The translations under genes and the position numbers were made by a program. This document shows, in pieces, positions 36,771 through 48,700 of a stretch of DNA of 64,000 bases; position 1 is the stretch's first letter; every line of letters starts with the position of its first letter. The notes beneath the pieces were generated by a model. The model was given only the letters and a program-made list of their open reading frames with translations. It was not told the origin of the DNA and ran no database searches. This DNA comes from Uranotaenia lowii (taxonomy: Eukaryota; Arthropoda; Insecta; Diptera; Culicidae), in NCBI RefSeq assembly GCF_029784155.1, contig NC_073692.1, forward strand, positions 422,902,305 through 422,966,304, written 5' to 3'.

Positions 36771-38976
36771 CATTTCTAGTTGATTTTGTATGTATAAAAA
36801 TTTTCGGACAATAAAATTTTGAAAAATCTAGAATTTTCAAAAATACAAATATCTCTGAAAATAAATGTGATTCCCTGATTCAATGATGAATAAATAAATC
36901 GTCATAAAAATTATCTGCTTTAAAGAAAAAAAAATTATGAAATTTATGTTTTGCATTTGTATCATGTTAGAGATTAAGCATAAAAATCATATTTACGTCT
37001 TAAGAACAACTTGTAACATTGTGCAACATCCAGTGCTATATAATTCAAAGTTCAATATTCTTTTTTTCCACTTCGTTCAATTTATATTCGACTTAGCTTC
37101 TAGATGGAGCGAAAAATCAAGTGCTGTATGCTGAAATTTGACTCAATAATAACAATTATAATGTTAAATGTGTTCCTTTTTTTGCTGTTTATAAAAAAAA
37201 GTAATAAAATTACTTTTCAATCTAATTTGAGTACAACTCACGATGATCAATATTTTAAAGATTTAAAGAAATCGACTTAAGTTATTTTTTGCTGGATTTT
37301 CATTTAAACAAGCAGTATTTGAGAATATTTGCAAAAATAAATTGAATGTTTGTTGAGTATTTTTTGTAAAACCACTAGTCTAATATGTAAAAATGAAGGC
37401 GTTTTCTTTGTAACACCATCACGTATAAACGGACGGTCGGAATTAAGTAAAATTTGGTAAACGAGTGTTTTTCGGGCCAGAGATGGTTTGTATAATAGTT
37501 TTGAGAATCTCACTTTTTATGGAAGGGGGGCTGCCATACATCAACTAAAATATTTTCTTAGCGTTTTTCTCGTGATGCAATTTGAATCGGGATGGGCCTT
37601 AATAATGTTTTTTCAAAAAATGACGAATTTTCTTAAATGTATTTTGTCTATTTCTTTTGATAATTTGAAAAAAATGCTGATAGAAGAAAAATGAATTGCA
37701 TGTTTAGATTCAGAGCACAAATTTAGCTAAAAGTTTTTAACACCTCGAAAAAATGTGAACTTCGTGACCTCATGTAATTTATCAAGACCCTTTTGAATGT
37801 GGAGTTGAGCATTTTAAGAACAAGAAATAAAAAAAACTTAATTAAGGCTGAAATTCGTTCGCAGGTTTTTGTAATTTGAAGTGAAGAATTGAAATTTATT
37901 ATAATGGTTGGCTTCAAATTCTGAACGTGTTTGATTACCATTTTTATTTAAACCCCATTCTACAGACGAGGTAGGGTTTTTGTGTGTTAAGATTTAAGAT
38001 TCAATTTGAAAGGTGTATTGAATTTTAAACCGAAACATAAAATTTAAGATCAGTATCAGTTTGGAAACTTCATAGAGTATCTGAAAATTAAATGTCTTAA
38101 GTAGGTCTTTAGTGATTTAGGGCTAAATTTCGCCAGAGGTTTTCTGTCATGTTTATTAACACCTTTTTGTTAAAGACCATTGGGATCAAATAATTTCTCA
38201 TTAATACGGCAAATTCATTTCTTGAACTGAAAAGTTTTATGGGAAAAAATCTTTCATTAGGGCAGGGTTTAAACCACTTGAAATTTTTGTTTTGAATCAA
38301 CATTTAAGGTCCATAGAAAATCAGATTTTGAAATATCACCATCGAGTCAAAAAGTGTCGATGAAAAAAAAAGCATTTAAAAATCGCTCTTTTTCATCATA
38401 TTTTTGATCAAAAGTTCACTTATATCCACAAAACTGTTAATCGTACTTAAAAGAGAAGGTGAGATGACCGATGGCAAATGTATTCACCATCGATATGCAA
38501 AAATGAGATTTTAAATAATTGTTATGCAGATCTTCTTATGTCCTTTTTTTCTCGCCAAATTTCATTTTTGAAGCATTACTCAAAAACTGTTTTACTGAGA
38601 TTTTTGTGAATGACATTTCCGGATTCAATGTCACATTGAAAGTGATCTTGAGTTTACTTAGTTCAAAAATGCTGTTAATTAGTGTTATTAATTTGTTATT
38701 TTTAAATTTCGAAGAAAAACGATGCAAAATAAATCCAGCAAAACTTACTCTTTAGGTCAATAAGAATCAAAAGAAATTATTTTTATTTCCCCATTTTACA
38801 TGAAGTATGGAATTAACTTATGTTACTTAAATGGTATAAATTGTTCAAAAAAATGACTGTTCCAAGCAAAACTTTCTAAAAATGATAGAATTGAAAACAA
38901 AAGGTACGATGTCAACGTGCGTTAAAACGATTATTCAAGTGATAAAAATAAAAGATTGCTAATCAAGAAAAGGTTT
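36771..38976. other. AT-rich intergenic DNA
   Basis: Nothing recognised on either strand: no long frame, no RNA gene and no element ends. Confidence 0.5.
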
Positions 38977-39398
38977 GAAGATCAGCCTCTGAGATTACGC
39001 TTCGGAATCAGGATACAGATTCAGGAACCAGCATAAGGAGACGAGTCAAGTTCAGGTCAAGTTCAGATTCCGAATCATTATCCAAGATAAAATTATCGAT
39101 CTGCATCAGGACCAAGATTCGAGATCAGACTTAGTAGCTGAAACCTAGATCCAGGATATTAATCTAGAATCGACGTTCTGAAACAGGGTGTGAGATCAGA
39201 AATCAAGATTTGATATCAGTATCAAGATCAATATCCACGATCAGGATCTGTGATCTGAGTTCAGTATCAGCATCAATATCTGATTCCAGACCTCGATCTG
39301 GATTCAATATCAGCACAAGATCTCCTATCGGGATCGGGATCAAAATCTAAGATAAGGATCCAAGATAAGCAACAGAATCCATAATCAGCATCTAGGGT
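38977..39398. repeat. Degenerate GATCAG-type simple repeat, left part
   Basis: A run of imperfect short units such as ATCAGGATC, CAAGATCA and ATATCAG, spaced roughly 6 or multiples of 6 bp. It stops at a MITE insertion and resumes with the same composition at 40213. Confidence 0.7.
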
Positions 39399-39834
39399 TA
39401 ACTTGCCCGAATTTTCGAGCACGTATCCGGGCCGGCATTTTTATCTCAAAACCTGGCAAAATGCAGCCGTTTGATTTCAAAATTGTCGCCCAGAAATCCG
39501 GGCAATATCCTGACAAATTTTGTCAAAATCCAAGAATCAAGAAAAAAAAAATTAAAATTTTCATTTTTTCATGAACACTCCTCGGAAGAATTTAAATAGA
39601 ATATTATGCATCAAAAAAACTTTTCTCATCATTTTTATGAAAATCTTTCGAAAAATGTTTTGGATGCATAAATAAAAATTTTTACAACACTATTTTTTTG
39701 GCAAATAAAGTGATTTAATCCAAGTTTTTTTTTCAATAAACCGGGCAGAAAGGCATCCAGGCCAGACCGGACTTTTCCAAATTTTGTGTTGAATATCCGG
39801 GCAAAACCAGGGCTAAATCAAGCAATCTGGCAAC
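39399..39834 (+). mobile_element. CCGGGCA-rich MITE, copy 2
   Basis: Same family as the 18445 element: left end TAACTTGCCCGAATTTT, GTATCCGGGCC, AACCTGGCAAAATG, right section GACCGGACTTTTCC and AATCTGGCAAC. Its extreme right end is separated from it: a second MITE is inserted within the last few bases, and the remaining bases continue after 40212. No clear target duplication remains. Confidence 0.75.
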
Positions 39835-40204
39835 CAAGGTTGCCGAAATCACAGAAAAATCTGTAATTTCACAGAATTTTGAGCAAATTTTGAGAATTTT
39901 GAGAATTTTGAAATTTTCACAGATTTCACAGAATTTTTGAATTTTGGATGGATTTTCGAAATTATAATTTTTTATGACAGTATGAAATTTGGATTTCTTA
40001 ATTTGAATTAGAAAAGTATGATAAGATTGGTAATGGTAATTGATTTTATTCAATTAAAATGTGGAAAAGAAACAAGTTATCATGAATTTTCTATGAAATT
40101 CAAGGAAATAGCATCACAGAAATCCATCACAGAATTTTTGGGTAAAATCACAGAAAGTCAGAATTTTTTTTCTCAAAAACACAGAATTTATTTCGGCATC
40201 CTTG
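39835..40204. mobile_element. hAT-like MITE, CACAGAA-rich family, nested
   Basis: A 370-bp element with 15-bp inverted ends CAAGGTTGCCGAAAT and ATTTCGGCATCCTTG (one mismatch). It is flanked by a perfect 8-bp duplication CTGGCAAC (39827-39834 and 40205-40212). The interior is rich in TCACAGAATTTT motifs in both orientations and has no coding potential. The duplicated target is the terminal sequence of the older CCGGGCA-rich MITE, so this insertion is the younger of the two. Confidence 0.88.
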
Positions 40205-40212
40205 CTGGCAAC

Positions 40213-40420
40213 ATGAATTAGGACCATGATCGAGTATCTGGAATCACCAATATGTAACCTGAGGATCCGAAATTAACATCGAGAGCATGATTCAGGATCC
40301 ATCCGCAGGATTCTGATCCTTGTCCATGATAAAGATCCAGAATTTGAATGCGGGATAATGATTCAAGATCGGGTTCAGAAATGGGATTGGGATCAGAATC
40401 ACGTCCCGAATGTGTCATAT
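40213..40420. repeat. Degenerate GATCAG-type simple repeat, right part
   Basis: Continues the repeat of 38977-39398 after the nested MITE pair (units such as GAGGATCCG, AAGATCGGG, GGGATCAGA). Confidence 0.65.
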
Positions 40421-42680
40421 CTTACATTAAAAAATTTGTTCTAGATAAACAGAAAAGTTTAAAATCAAAATAAACCAAATTATGAATTGTTAAATATTCT
40501 GAGCTTCAAACTAATCTTTAAAAGAGACTATCTTCATAAGAAGATTAAAAAACACCATACTGGTTCCAGAATTATCCATGTCGGAAAATTTTTCCATCGA
40601 TTCTTTTGTGTGCAATCATTTTGATTCCTTTAATCAGATCAGCTGCTTATTTACCGTGTCGTGTGTCACGAGTCTTTTTTTTTCTGTTATTATCATTTCA
40701 CCTAATGAACGAGTCAATCAAACGATTTTTTCCCGGTAAAAAGTGCAAAAATATGCTGCTCCCTTCAAATCATTTTTTTTTCTCACTGCCATGGTGTTAC
40801 GACCCAAAAATTTTTAGGTCTCGCGCCGGTAAGCAAAAGAGCCACATCAAATGGATTCCTCTTCTTCTGTTTGGGATCGGCCCAGGCAAAACCTGTCCCA
40901 GAAAAAAGGCAAAAAATCTGATCCGAATTTAACCCTTAGTATGGATCGATAATTTCAAGACTTAAACCGACGACGACGACGGCCAAAATTTGATGCTTAT
41001 GATTTACCGTCATTCGTCTTTCTTGGAGAAAACTCGAAACAGTCGTCGTTGTCCTCCCAGAAGGAAAGTGAATGAGGATGGAAAAAATCACGAAAATATG
41101 GATCGATGAAGAGGGAGGGCAATCTTTAAGCTTAAAGTGATCACGTAAAGTGTCAATCATTTGGGATTTGTAGAGTTATTGTCTCCGGGACTTCTCCGGG
41201 TTGGTTTTGTTGGCTGGTGGCATTCTTGGCATGTAACATGGTCTACAAAATGCTTTCCGCATGAATGGCTGATGGATTGTGGGAAGAGTGGTTGGGAAAA
41301 AAATGAAAAAAACCCAACCCAACCCAACAGTTTGTTAAAGAGGAAAAAAATTGGATTACCGAGTTCTGCTTCCATCTAGCCGAGGCAGATAGGGCGATTT
41401 GTTTCCATTTTCGGCAGTTGATCACTCTAGCAGAGGATCAAGCTTTAGGGATTTGGTAAAGAAATTCTTATTCTTTTTCTTGGCCGCAACGTTCAGTTTT
41501 GTCGAGGTTAATTGGAATCAATTCATAATATTTTGCAACATTTTCCAACCGAGATGGGATAATGAATGATTACTCCGAACCGATTATCCTAGAGCTTGTC
41601 TCTGGTTTTTCCAAACTTTCATGGGTGGATGCTAATGTTGTGCATTTGGGATGCTAGATTTAATTTTAATTGTTTTCTGGTCTCTATTTAGGAAAAAAAA
41701 AATGCTATAGCCTTTTCATATAAGTGAATTTTTGAGTGTTTTTATAAATAGAATGATGATTTTGACTCAATTTCTCACCACAAAGTCTGATCATATTTTA
41801 AACAGTCAGTTCAATTAGGTTTTTACCACCAATATTATAAAAGCTTTCTTTGTATTGAAAACTGAACCCTTTTATCATCAGATAATGGTTTTTCGTATGA
41901 TCTATAATTAAAAATAATACAGATGAATAAAAACCACACTTATGACACAATTCCAAGGCCACATCTCCATTCGCTCATCCCGATTAAGTAAATCATTTTA
42001 ATCCAAATCGAATTTCCGAATCGAAACAGGACAAAAAACGCACCATGAACCAAAACCAAAAAATCCGAATTAATGTAAATTTATTATTCTTATCTGCCGG
42101 GCGCTTGCTTTCAATTACGATTTTATTGATCGGGCTCCGTGTTGCATTTCTGGTTTGGCTGAAACCGCCCGCCGCCACCATCATCGATTTTATAGAATAA
42201 AAATGAAAATAAATAGCAACTCTGTGAAATGGCGTTTCGCCTTTTGGTTTGTGTCGATGAAATGCACTTTTTTCACTTTCTGGTGCTCATTTTACTCTAC
42301 TTGGGCAGTGCAATCACAATTGCAGTCCGAAAAAGTTTCCGAGTGAAAATTTGCGTGGTAGTATTTTTTTTCAGTCCGTTTGTTGAGTTTAGCGCAAATA
42401 GTGTTCATTTTGATCACTTTCTGCTTTTTTACGTTTTCTACCAATGTTCGAACCACAATGGCAAACTTGGCTCTTCCGAAGGCATTCCTGGGAAAAAATT
42501 ATACTTTATATGGAGGAAATTAAAAGTGATTATTGTGCCAATTTCGATTATGACAATTTGGAAGGTAATATTTTTCGCGAATGTGATGAATTTATGTAGC
42601 TAGAATATTCAATTTGTATTGGGGAAATTAACTTACAATTGTAATTTGTTTCTTAAATCATTCTGGCTTCTCAAATTGCA
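40421..42680. other. Intergenic DNA, partly balanced composition
   Basis: No gene recognised. About 40600-41450 and 41940-42600 are less AT-rich. The longest ATG-initiated frame (42229-42603, 124 codons, hydrophobic, Phe- and Val-rich) has no recognisable domain. A CGACGACGACGACGG run lies near 40968. Confidence 0.4.
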
Positions 42681-43100
42681 TGATATTCTGTTGAGAATTT
42701 TAAGAGAGTTTTTTTTAAAGTACATTGACGTCTTTTGAAAGCCATTTGTAAGGCTTCTTGAAAATGTTATGTAAATTTTTCAGAGTCTTTTTAAAGTTTT
42801 GAGAATCTCTATTGAATTTTTTGATAGATTTTGTTTTCAGGGTTGTCTTTTGGGTTTTTGATTGGTCTTTGGACAGACTTTTGAGATTTTCTTAGCTCAA
42901 AGAAGATTTGGATATTGGGACTTTTCAAGTTTTTTTTTTCGTTCCTCAATATACCCCAAATTATTTTTAGGAACGAAGAAACTAACTTTGAGATTTGGGG
43001 GTATTTTTTCAAACTTTTGTGTCGTTTGAAAGTCAGTACACGGTTTTCTTGAAGGTTTTTGGCAAGTCTTTTTTAATTTATTGAGACTTTTGAGAGTCCT
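42681..43100. repeat. Degenerate GAGTCTTTT-type repeat, first block
   Basis: Imperfect recurring motif of the type GAGTCTTTTGA or GACTTTTGAGA in AT-rich DNA. The same motif fills two larger blocks between about 45400 and 48700. No fixed period is obvious by eye. Confidence 0.45.
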
Positions 43101-43877
43101 TATATAAAAGTATATGCAGGGCCGTCTGAAAAACCGCCTCAGAGAAAGGGGGGAGGGGAGATTGCAATTTTGTTGACTGATTTTGAACCGTAGTTGTAGT
43201 ACTGTTGGAATTCTTCTAAAGTTCTTAAACATAAATAGTTATTTGTTTCAATATTTAGTTTTTAAAATATTATAAGTTACAGAATCTATTCTAAATATTT
43301 TGTTAGTTAAAAGAAGATTTTAACCAGCTAGATCATTCTTCCTCTGGTCTAAGAATCTTGAGAAATGTATACCTAATGTATGTTGAAGCTTCAAGCGTTG
43401 AACAACTTTACATTAAATAAGAATTTAATGAACTCATTTCAATATGCAAATAATAAACGAGCTTTACCAAACTTATGAGTTAATTCCAAGATTTCATTGA
43501 TGAAATTGTATTTATTACAATTCGAAAGTATAAGTACCTAATGAAAAGTTTGCAGTACAAATCTTATTTGTTTTCTTATTCTGCACACTCCATTAAAATT
43601 TTAGATTTTCGTTTTAAACCATGTTTGTTTTAATAATTTGCTATGTTTGACATCATAATCAGCAAACCAGATAAAAATAAATTTTCCATATGTGAATTAC
43701 ATGAGCTCTGATGACAAAAAACTTTTTTTTGCCATCGATTACTTGATAAAAATTATGTGTTAATTTTTTTAAATCAAGATAATTTTTTTTTTCGAAAAAA
43801 CTTTATTTTTAACTAGACGCAGATTTTATTTTGTATGATTTTTAACTGGATTGTGTGCCAACTGACTCATGCTTGAC
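43101..43877. other. AT-rich intergenic DNA
   Basis: Nothing recognised apart from a CAGGGCCGTC motif near 43117 that resembles a hAT end but has no visible partner. Confidence 0.45.
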
Positions 43878-44277
43878 TTAGGTTACCAGAATTTTTTCAG
43901 CACGTATCCGGGCCAGACAAATCCAGGCTAGTTTAAATAAAAACCTGGCAAAATCAGGACATTTGATTTCAAAATTGACGACCAAAAATCCGGGCAAATT
44001 TGGTCAAAGCCAAGTTTGAAATACTCAACAAAAATCGAAAAAATAAATTTAAAAATTTTTTTGTTCAAATTTCATCGACAGATTTTAAATCAATTTTTAT
44101 GATTTAATAAAACCTTTCATGGTTATTTTTTAATACATGCTCAAAAAATTTCGTTTTGGAGACATACATTCAAGAAATAACAACAAAATTTGCCTTTTTG
44201 TTTTTATTTGTCAAATAAAACAAATAAATCCGGACTTTAAAGCAAATTCAGACAATTCAGGCAATCTGGCAAACTTA
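43878..44277 (+). mobile_element. CCGGGCA-rich MITE, copy 3
   Basis: Left end TTAGGTTACCAGA, then CAGCACGTATCCGGGCCAGA and AAACCTGGCAAAATC. Right end CAATCTGGCAAACTTA. About 400 bp, diverged, with no matching 8-bp duplication at the flanks. Confidence 0.75.
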
Positions 44278-44499
44278 TATTAGATATTCAAAATTAAACC
44301 AGCAGCATAAGCTAACAATCACCTGTGGTTCCCAAAGTAAAAAAACTCGCAGCATAATAACATATAAGTGAAAACAGAGTTTAAAAAATACTTGGTTTGC
44401 ACTCAGTTTAAAATTTTTTCAAATGATTTTTAAGAAAACATAATAAACATCATGTATTTTAGGTTTTACGAAATTCTTACATGGATTTTTTTTTATCTT
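44278..44499. other. Spacer between two MITE copies
   Basis: AT-rich, nothing recognised. Confidence 0.5.
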
Positions 44500-44826
44500 A
44501 TGATTGTCAGATTTTTTCCGCGCGTATGCGGGCCGAGTAAATCCGACTTTTTCATCTTAAGACCTGGCAAAATACTGGCATTTGATTTCAAAAGTCTCAA
44601 ACCCAAATCCGTGCATTATCTTGGTAAATCTGGTCAGAGCACAAGCCTTTTTGAACAAAAATTTAAAAAAAAAACTTGAAAAAAAAAATTCTATGAAACA
44701 ATATTTTAAATTGATATTCGGATATAAAGTTTCCAAAAAACCGTTTCAAATTGTTTTGATAAAAGTTACAAGAATTTTTTTTTTCTTTACCTTTAGATTT
44801 TTTATTATATAATCTGACGGTTTTGA
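44500..44826 (+). mobile_element. CCGGGCA-rich MITE, copy 4 (decayed)
   Basis: Left part matches the family (ATTGTCAGATTTTTTCCG, GCGGGCCGAGTAAATCCG, GACCTGGCAAAATACTGGC). The right end is uncertain; the best candidate is AATCTGACGGTTTT near 44811-44824. Confidence 0.5.
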
Positions 44827-45399
44827 TTTGTTTTGCAGATATAGTTAAATATAATCTGGGCTTTATTCAACGAAATCCGAGAAACAAGATTTCGTTACTC
44901 CAATTTTTTATTTCTAATCCACGTTGTAAATTTGAATGAAAATTCTTCAAAATTAAATAAAAATCAGAGGATTAAAGTACATCCTTCAAGCGGTTTTTCA
45001 TTTCAAATTTTATTATTCAGACGACAATAATTATTCAATCATATAAATTTAATTTCTAAGTTTTTTTTTAATTTTTTTTTCATAATAATTGGGAAGGTGA
45101 ATTTTGATTTTAAAACCTGGAGACAGAACAATTGAAATGAATCTATACTCATCTAAATTATGACATTCTACGAGTGAGATAATTTTGAAAACCTTGTCGA
45201 GAATTCTGAACCTGGGATTGAGTTTCGGGTTTTGTGCTAGGTTTTGAGCCAAGATTGTAGCCCTTGAATCACTTTGGTCATTCATCAAACATTTGTTAAA
45301 AATTAAATAGTTTTTAATGTAAAGTAGGAAGTCTAGATTAATGTTCACAGACCCTCATGGCGGGGGGCTTCAACCCCCAAGTCCCCCCTCTTTTTCCTA
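44827..45399. other. AT-rich intergenic DNA
   Basis: No gene. A short G-run/C-run patch (GGCGGGGGGCTTCAACCCCC, near 45359-45378) stands out but has no recognised identity. Confidence 0.45.
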
Positions 45400-46032
45400 C
45401 GATCATGCTTCTACTAGATGTCGATATTCTTTAATTCGAGTTTTTTAGGTTCTTTTGGAAGTGTTTTGAAAACCTTTCTAAAGACTTCTTTTAAGGAATT
45501 TTTATGATTTCTATAGTTTTTTTTCATTTTTCCTATTTTTTAAAACCTGTGAGTCTTTTCTGGTTTCAAGGAATCCTTTAAAAATCCATTATAGAGTTAT
45601 TCGAATATTTTGTGAGACTGTTTGACCATTGCAACGCTTTCGGGTTTTTTGTTCTTATATCACGGAACTCAAATTCAATTGAGATTTCAAAGTATCTTCT
45701 TATTAACTATCAAGAAGCTTTTGAGAGTTTTTTGAAATTTTTTAAATCTTTAATCATATAAATTATTTGAATAGCATGTTGAGAGCCCTTCGTAATTTTT
45801 AAAAGTATTTTTAGAGTCATATGATAATCTTTTATTAGTGTATTGGAAGCATTTGACATTTTTTCGAAGCTATTGCATTTTGAATGTCCCATAAGAGTCT
45901 TTTGAGATTCGTTGAGAGGCTTTTGGGAGTCTATACAGAGAAATAAAAAGTGTTTTTATGAGACTTTTGAAGCTTTTTTTTTGAAAATGTTTCGAAATTA
46001 TCTTGAGAAATATTTTAGAGTTTGTTTCAGAG
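45400..46032. repeat. Degenerate GAGAGTCTTTT-type repeat, second block
   Basis: Recurring imperfect motifs (TTTTGAGAG, GAGTCTTTTGAGA, GGAATCCTTT). The block is interrupted at 46033 by a MITE and continues after it. Confidence 0.5.
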
Positions 46033-46408
46033 TAAGTTTTCCAAGTTGCCCGTTTTAACCGGGACTTGCCCGGATATTTCACAAGAAAAATGGTAAGTCG
46101 GGTCTAGCCCAGCTGCCCAGATTCCGTTGAAAAATACTCGGATTTCGCCTGGATATATTCACTATCTACTCAATATCAAACAAAAAAAAAACTCCAATTA
46201 AGTTTTTTCTAGTTTTGCCTAAAAAAATGAACAGTTAAGAACAGTTTTCAGGAATGAATTTTTCTTTAATTTGAAATCTGCTTAAGTGTTTCGATGGAAA
46301 AAAAATTAAGTGTTTTTTTTCTTGATTTTTGTTGAGCTATACCCGGGTTTTGGTCAAACTGGTCTGGATTCGTCCGGCTTGGAGACGTGCGGAAAAAGTT
46401 CAACCTTA
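46033..46408 (-). mobile_element. CCGGGCA-rich MITE, copy 5 (reverse orientation)
   Basis: The family in reverse: TTGCCCGTTTTAACCGGG and TTGCCCGGATATTTC at the left, and GTGCGGAAAAAGTTCAACCTTA at the right. Flanks TTTCAGAG (46025-46032) and TTTTAGAG (46409-46416) match 7/8 and look like a slightly decayed target duplication. It is inserted in the GAGAGTCTTTT-type repeat. Confidence 0.8.
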
Positions 46409-48700
46409 TTTTAGAGCCATTCGAGATATTTTTGAGAGATTTCCAGAGTCATCTGAAAGCCTTTCGAAAATTTTCATTGGTTTGGTGATCTTTTGAAAGA
46501 TTTCGAAGAGTTTTAATGACCAATTCTTATTTATTCCAAAATTTTGCGATGCATTTTCATGAGACTGGTAAGTTTGTTGAGTGTTTTCTAAGTCTTCTAA
46601 GTGTCTTATGAGAATTCTCTGAGAGATATTGATTGTCTGTTTGTTGCGAATCTTTTGAGGGTCCTTAACCTTTCTTCGCGGTTAGGCTTTATATGACCCT
46701 TCTCGCTGCGAACGGTTGAAGCTAGATCAATGAAATTTTATGAGTTTTCTTAGAACGAAAAGCTTCACAATTTCTCATTTTAAGAATTTTTAGTAGGGTC
46801 ACCAGAGTAACCCATCAAAAAAGGACAATTAGACGATTAGGGTCATAAAGACCCGGTTTATTGTTATGATCATAAAATCAAAACCATTGAACCGATTTCC
46901 ATAAGAAATATCTGTTCTGTTTGATTCCATTCATTTCCAACCGATAGCTATGAATTAATAATGAAGAGACTGATATGGTGATATATTAAATCAAAGATTT
47001 TCAAAATATTGAGGACCAAACTGGATAATCTTGATTTCTTTTTCACACTTTTTGTTACACTGAGCACAACTTCTCTGAAATTGAAAATTAATTAAAAAAA
47101 AACACACATGCCACTCTAAATTACAATCATAAAAAAAAATAATATAAGAAATCATAAAAGACACTTCAATTAACTCAAGAATTTAAAAAAAACTGCACAT
47201 TTCATCCATTTTTGTTTAAAAATAGCTCTGCGAATGTCTGAAATCTCTTGTTGTATGTTTTTGCGGTTTATGTGATAAAAATTCTACAAATAAATTCAAA
47301 TAAAGTTGGTTTCCATTTGTTTTCATGTTTTTATAGATTCAGTAATTTTTCAGCCCTGTTTTGTTGACAAAAGAAAACTTTTCAAATAAAAAACAAAGGT
47401 TTCAAGAAGAAAATCAATTATTTTTCTGTTTTTCTTATATGTTCACTGCTGCCATATGATATCGGAAATCAACATTTTTTGTGTGCTTTTGATGAGTCTT
47501 TTTATTACCCATAGTTAGATTTTATAATTTCTCCCGGTATGCTCAAGGCTTAGTGAAATCAAACTTTTGTTAATAGACCCATTAAAGTTATTTGAGAGTC
47601 TAACGAAATTTCCCCGATAGTCTTGTAATAAGTATTTCTTTAAAAAACGCCTTTTGAAGGTCTGAAGAGGGTCTTTTAAATGTTTGTATTATAATATTTC
47701 AAGTTTTTTGGGAGAGTCTTTTCAGAGTCTTTTGCAACTCTTCAAAGGGTCTTTTCAGAGTTTTTTGAGAGTTCAATAAAAAACTTTTGAATGTCTTCTG
47801 AGAGTTTCCTGATAGTTTTTGATGAGTTTTCATGGTAAGATAATTTTTGAATTGTTCCTCAAAAGTTTTTGACGATTTTCTCAGGGACTTTTGAGTCTGT
47901 TGATTGTAATTTGTGTTTCTTTAGAGAGCTCTTTAAAAGTCTTTTCAGTGTTTTACGAGTAAAGTCCAAAAATTTTTGATTGCTTAGTGAATTTTCTATG
48001 AGAATGTTCTGAGAGTCTTTTGAGAGTGCAGCTAGAACTGGTTTAGCCTTTTGAGTATTCAAAGAGTCTTTTTAGATTATTTTGAAAGTCTTTAAAAAAA
48101 ATTTTAACAGTTTTATGACATTTTTCAAAGTTTTATGACATTAATGGTTCTCATCATTTGAGATTCTACTTAGAGATCAAGGTTCTACTAAGAGGTTTTT
48201 AGAAGGATCTTTCCAGAGTCATTTAATATATTTCAAAAGTTTTTCAGTGATCATTGTCTTCTGAGTTTTATTAGTCTTTTGAAAATGTTTAGGGTTCTTT
48301 AGGGTTTTCCGAAAATATTTATATTTTTTCTAGAATTGTTTTGAAAATATCTTTATGGGAGTGTTAAGAAATTCTAAAAGAATTTTTCAGAGTTTTTTTT
48401 AAAACAATGGTGAATGATTTTGGAGATTTCTAAATCTTTTAAGAATACATGAAAAGCCTTTGATGTTATTTGTTTATGGTTATTTTGTCATAATATTGAG
48501 TCTTTTGAGAAATTCGGTGACCGTTTGAGTATTTGGAATTTTTCAAAGTTTTTAAGCGTTTGAGAAGCTTTTGAGAATCTTCCTGAAGTCTCTCGAAAGT
48601 CTCTTTAGATGGGAAGCCCTTTGAATGTTAAAAAAAAATTGAGACTATTTGCATTTAGAAAGCTTTTTGTGAGTCTTTCTAAAATTTTGTGGGTTTAGCG
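46409..48700. repeat. Degenerate GAGAGTCTTTT-type repeat, third block
   Basis: The same motif family as 45400-46032, densest at 46409-46670 and about 47580-48690. Between these (about 46680-47570) is AT-rich DNA without the motif and with no recognised gene. Confidence 0.5.

Noticed and set aside
42229..42603. 124-codon hydrophobic ATG-initiated frame
   Set aside because: No recognisable domain, low-complexity Phe/Val-rich content in AT-rich DNA, and no supporting neighbours or signals. Possible but unsupported.
43114..45380. hAT element suggested by CAGGGCCGTC at about 43117
   Set aside because: No inverted partner and no 8-bp duplication found.
45355..45400. rRNA or structured RNA from the GGCGGGGGGCTTCAACCCCC patch
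   Set aside because: Only a short G/C-run hairpin, with no extended match to any RNA I know.
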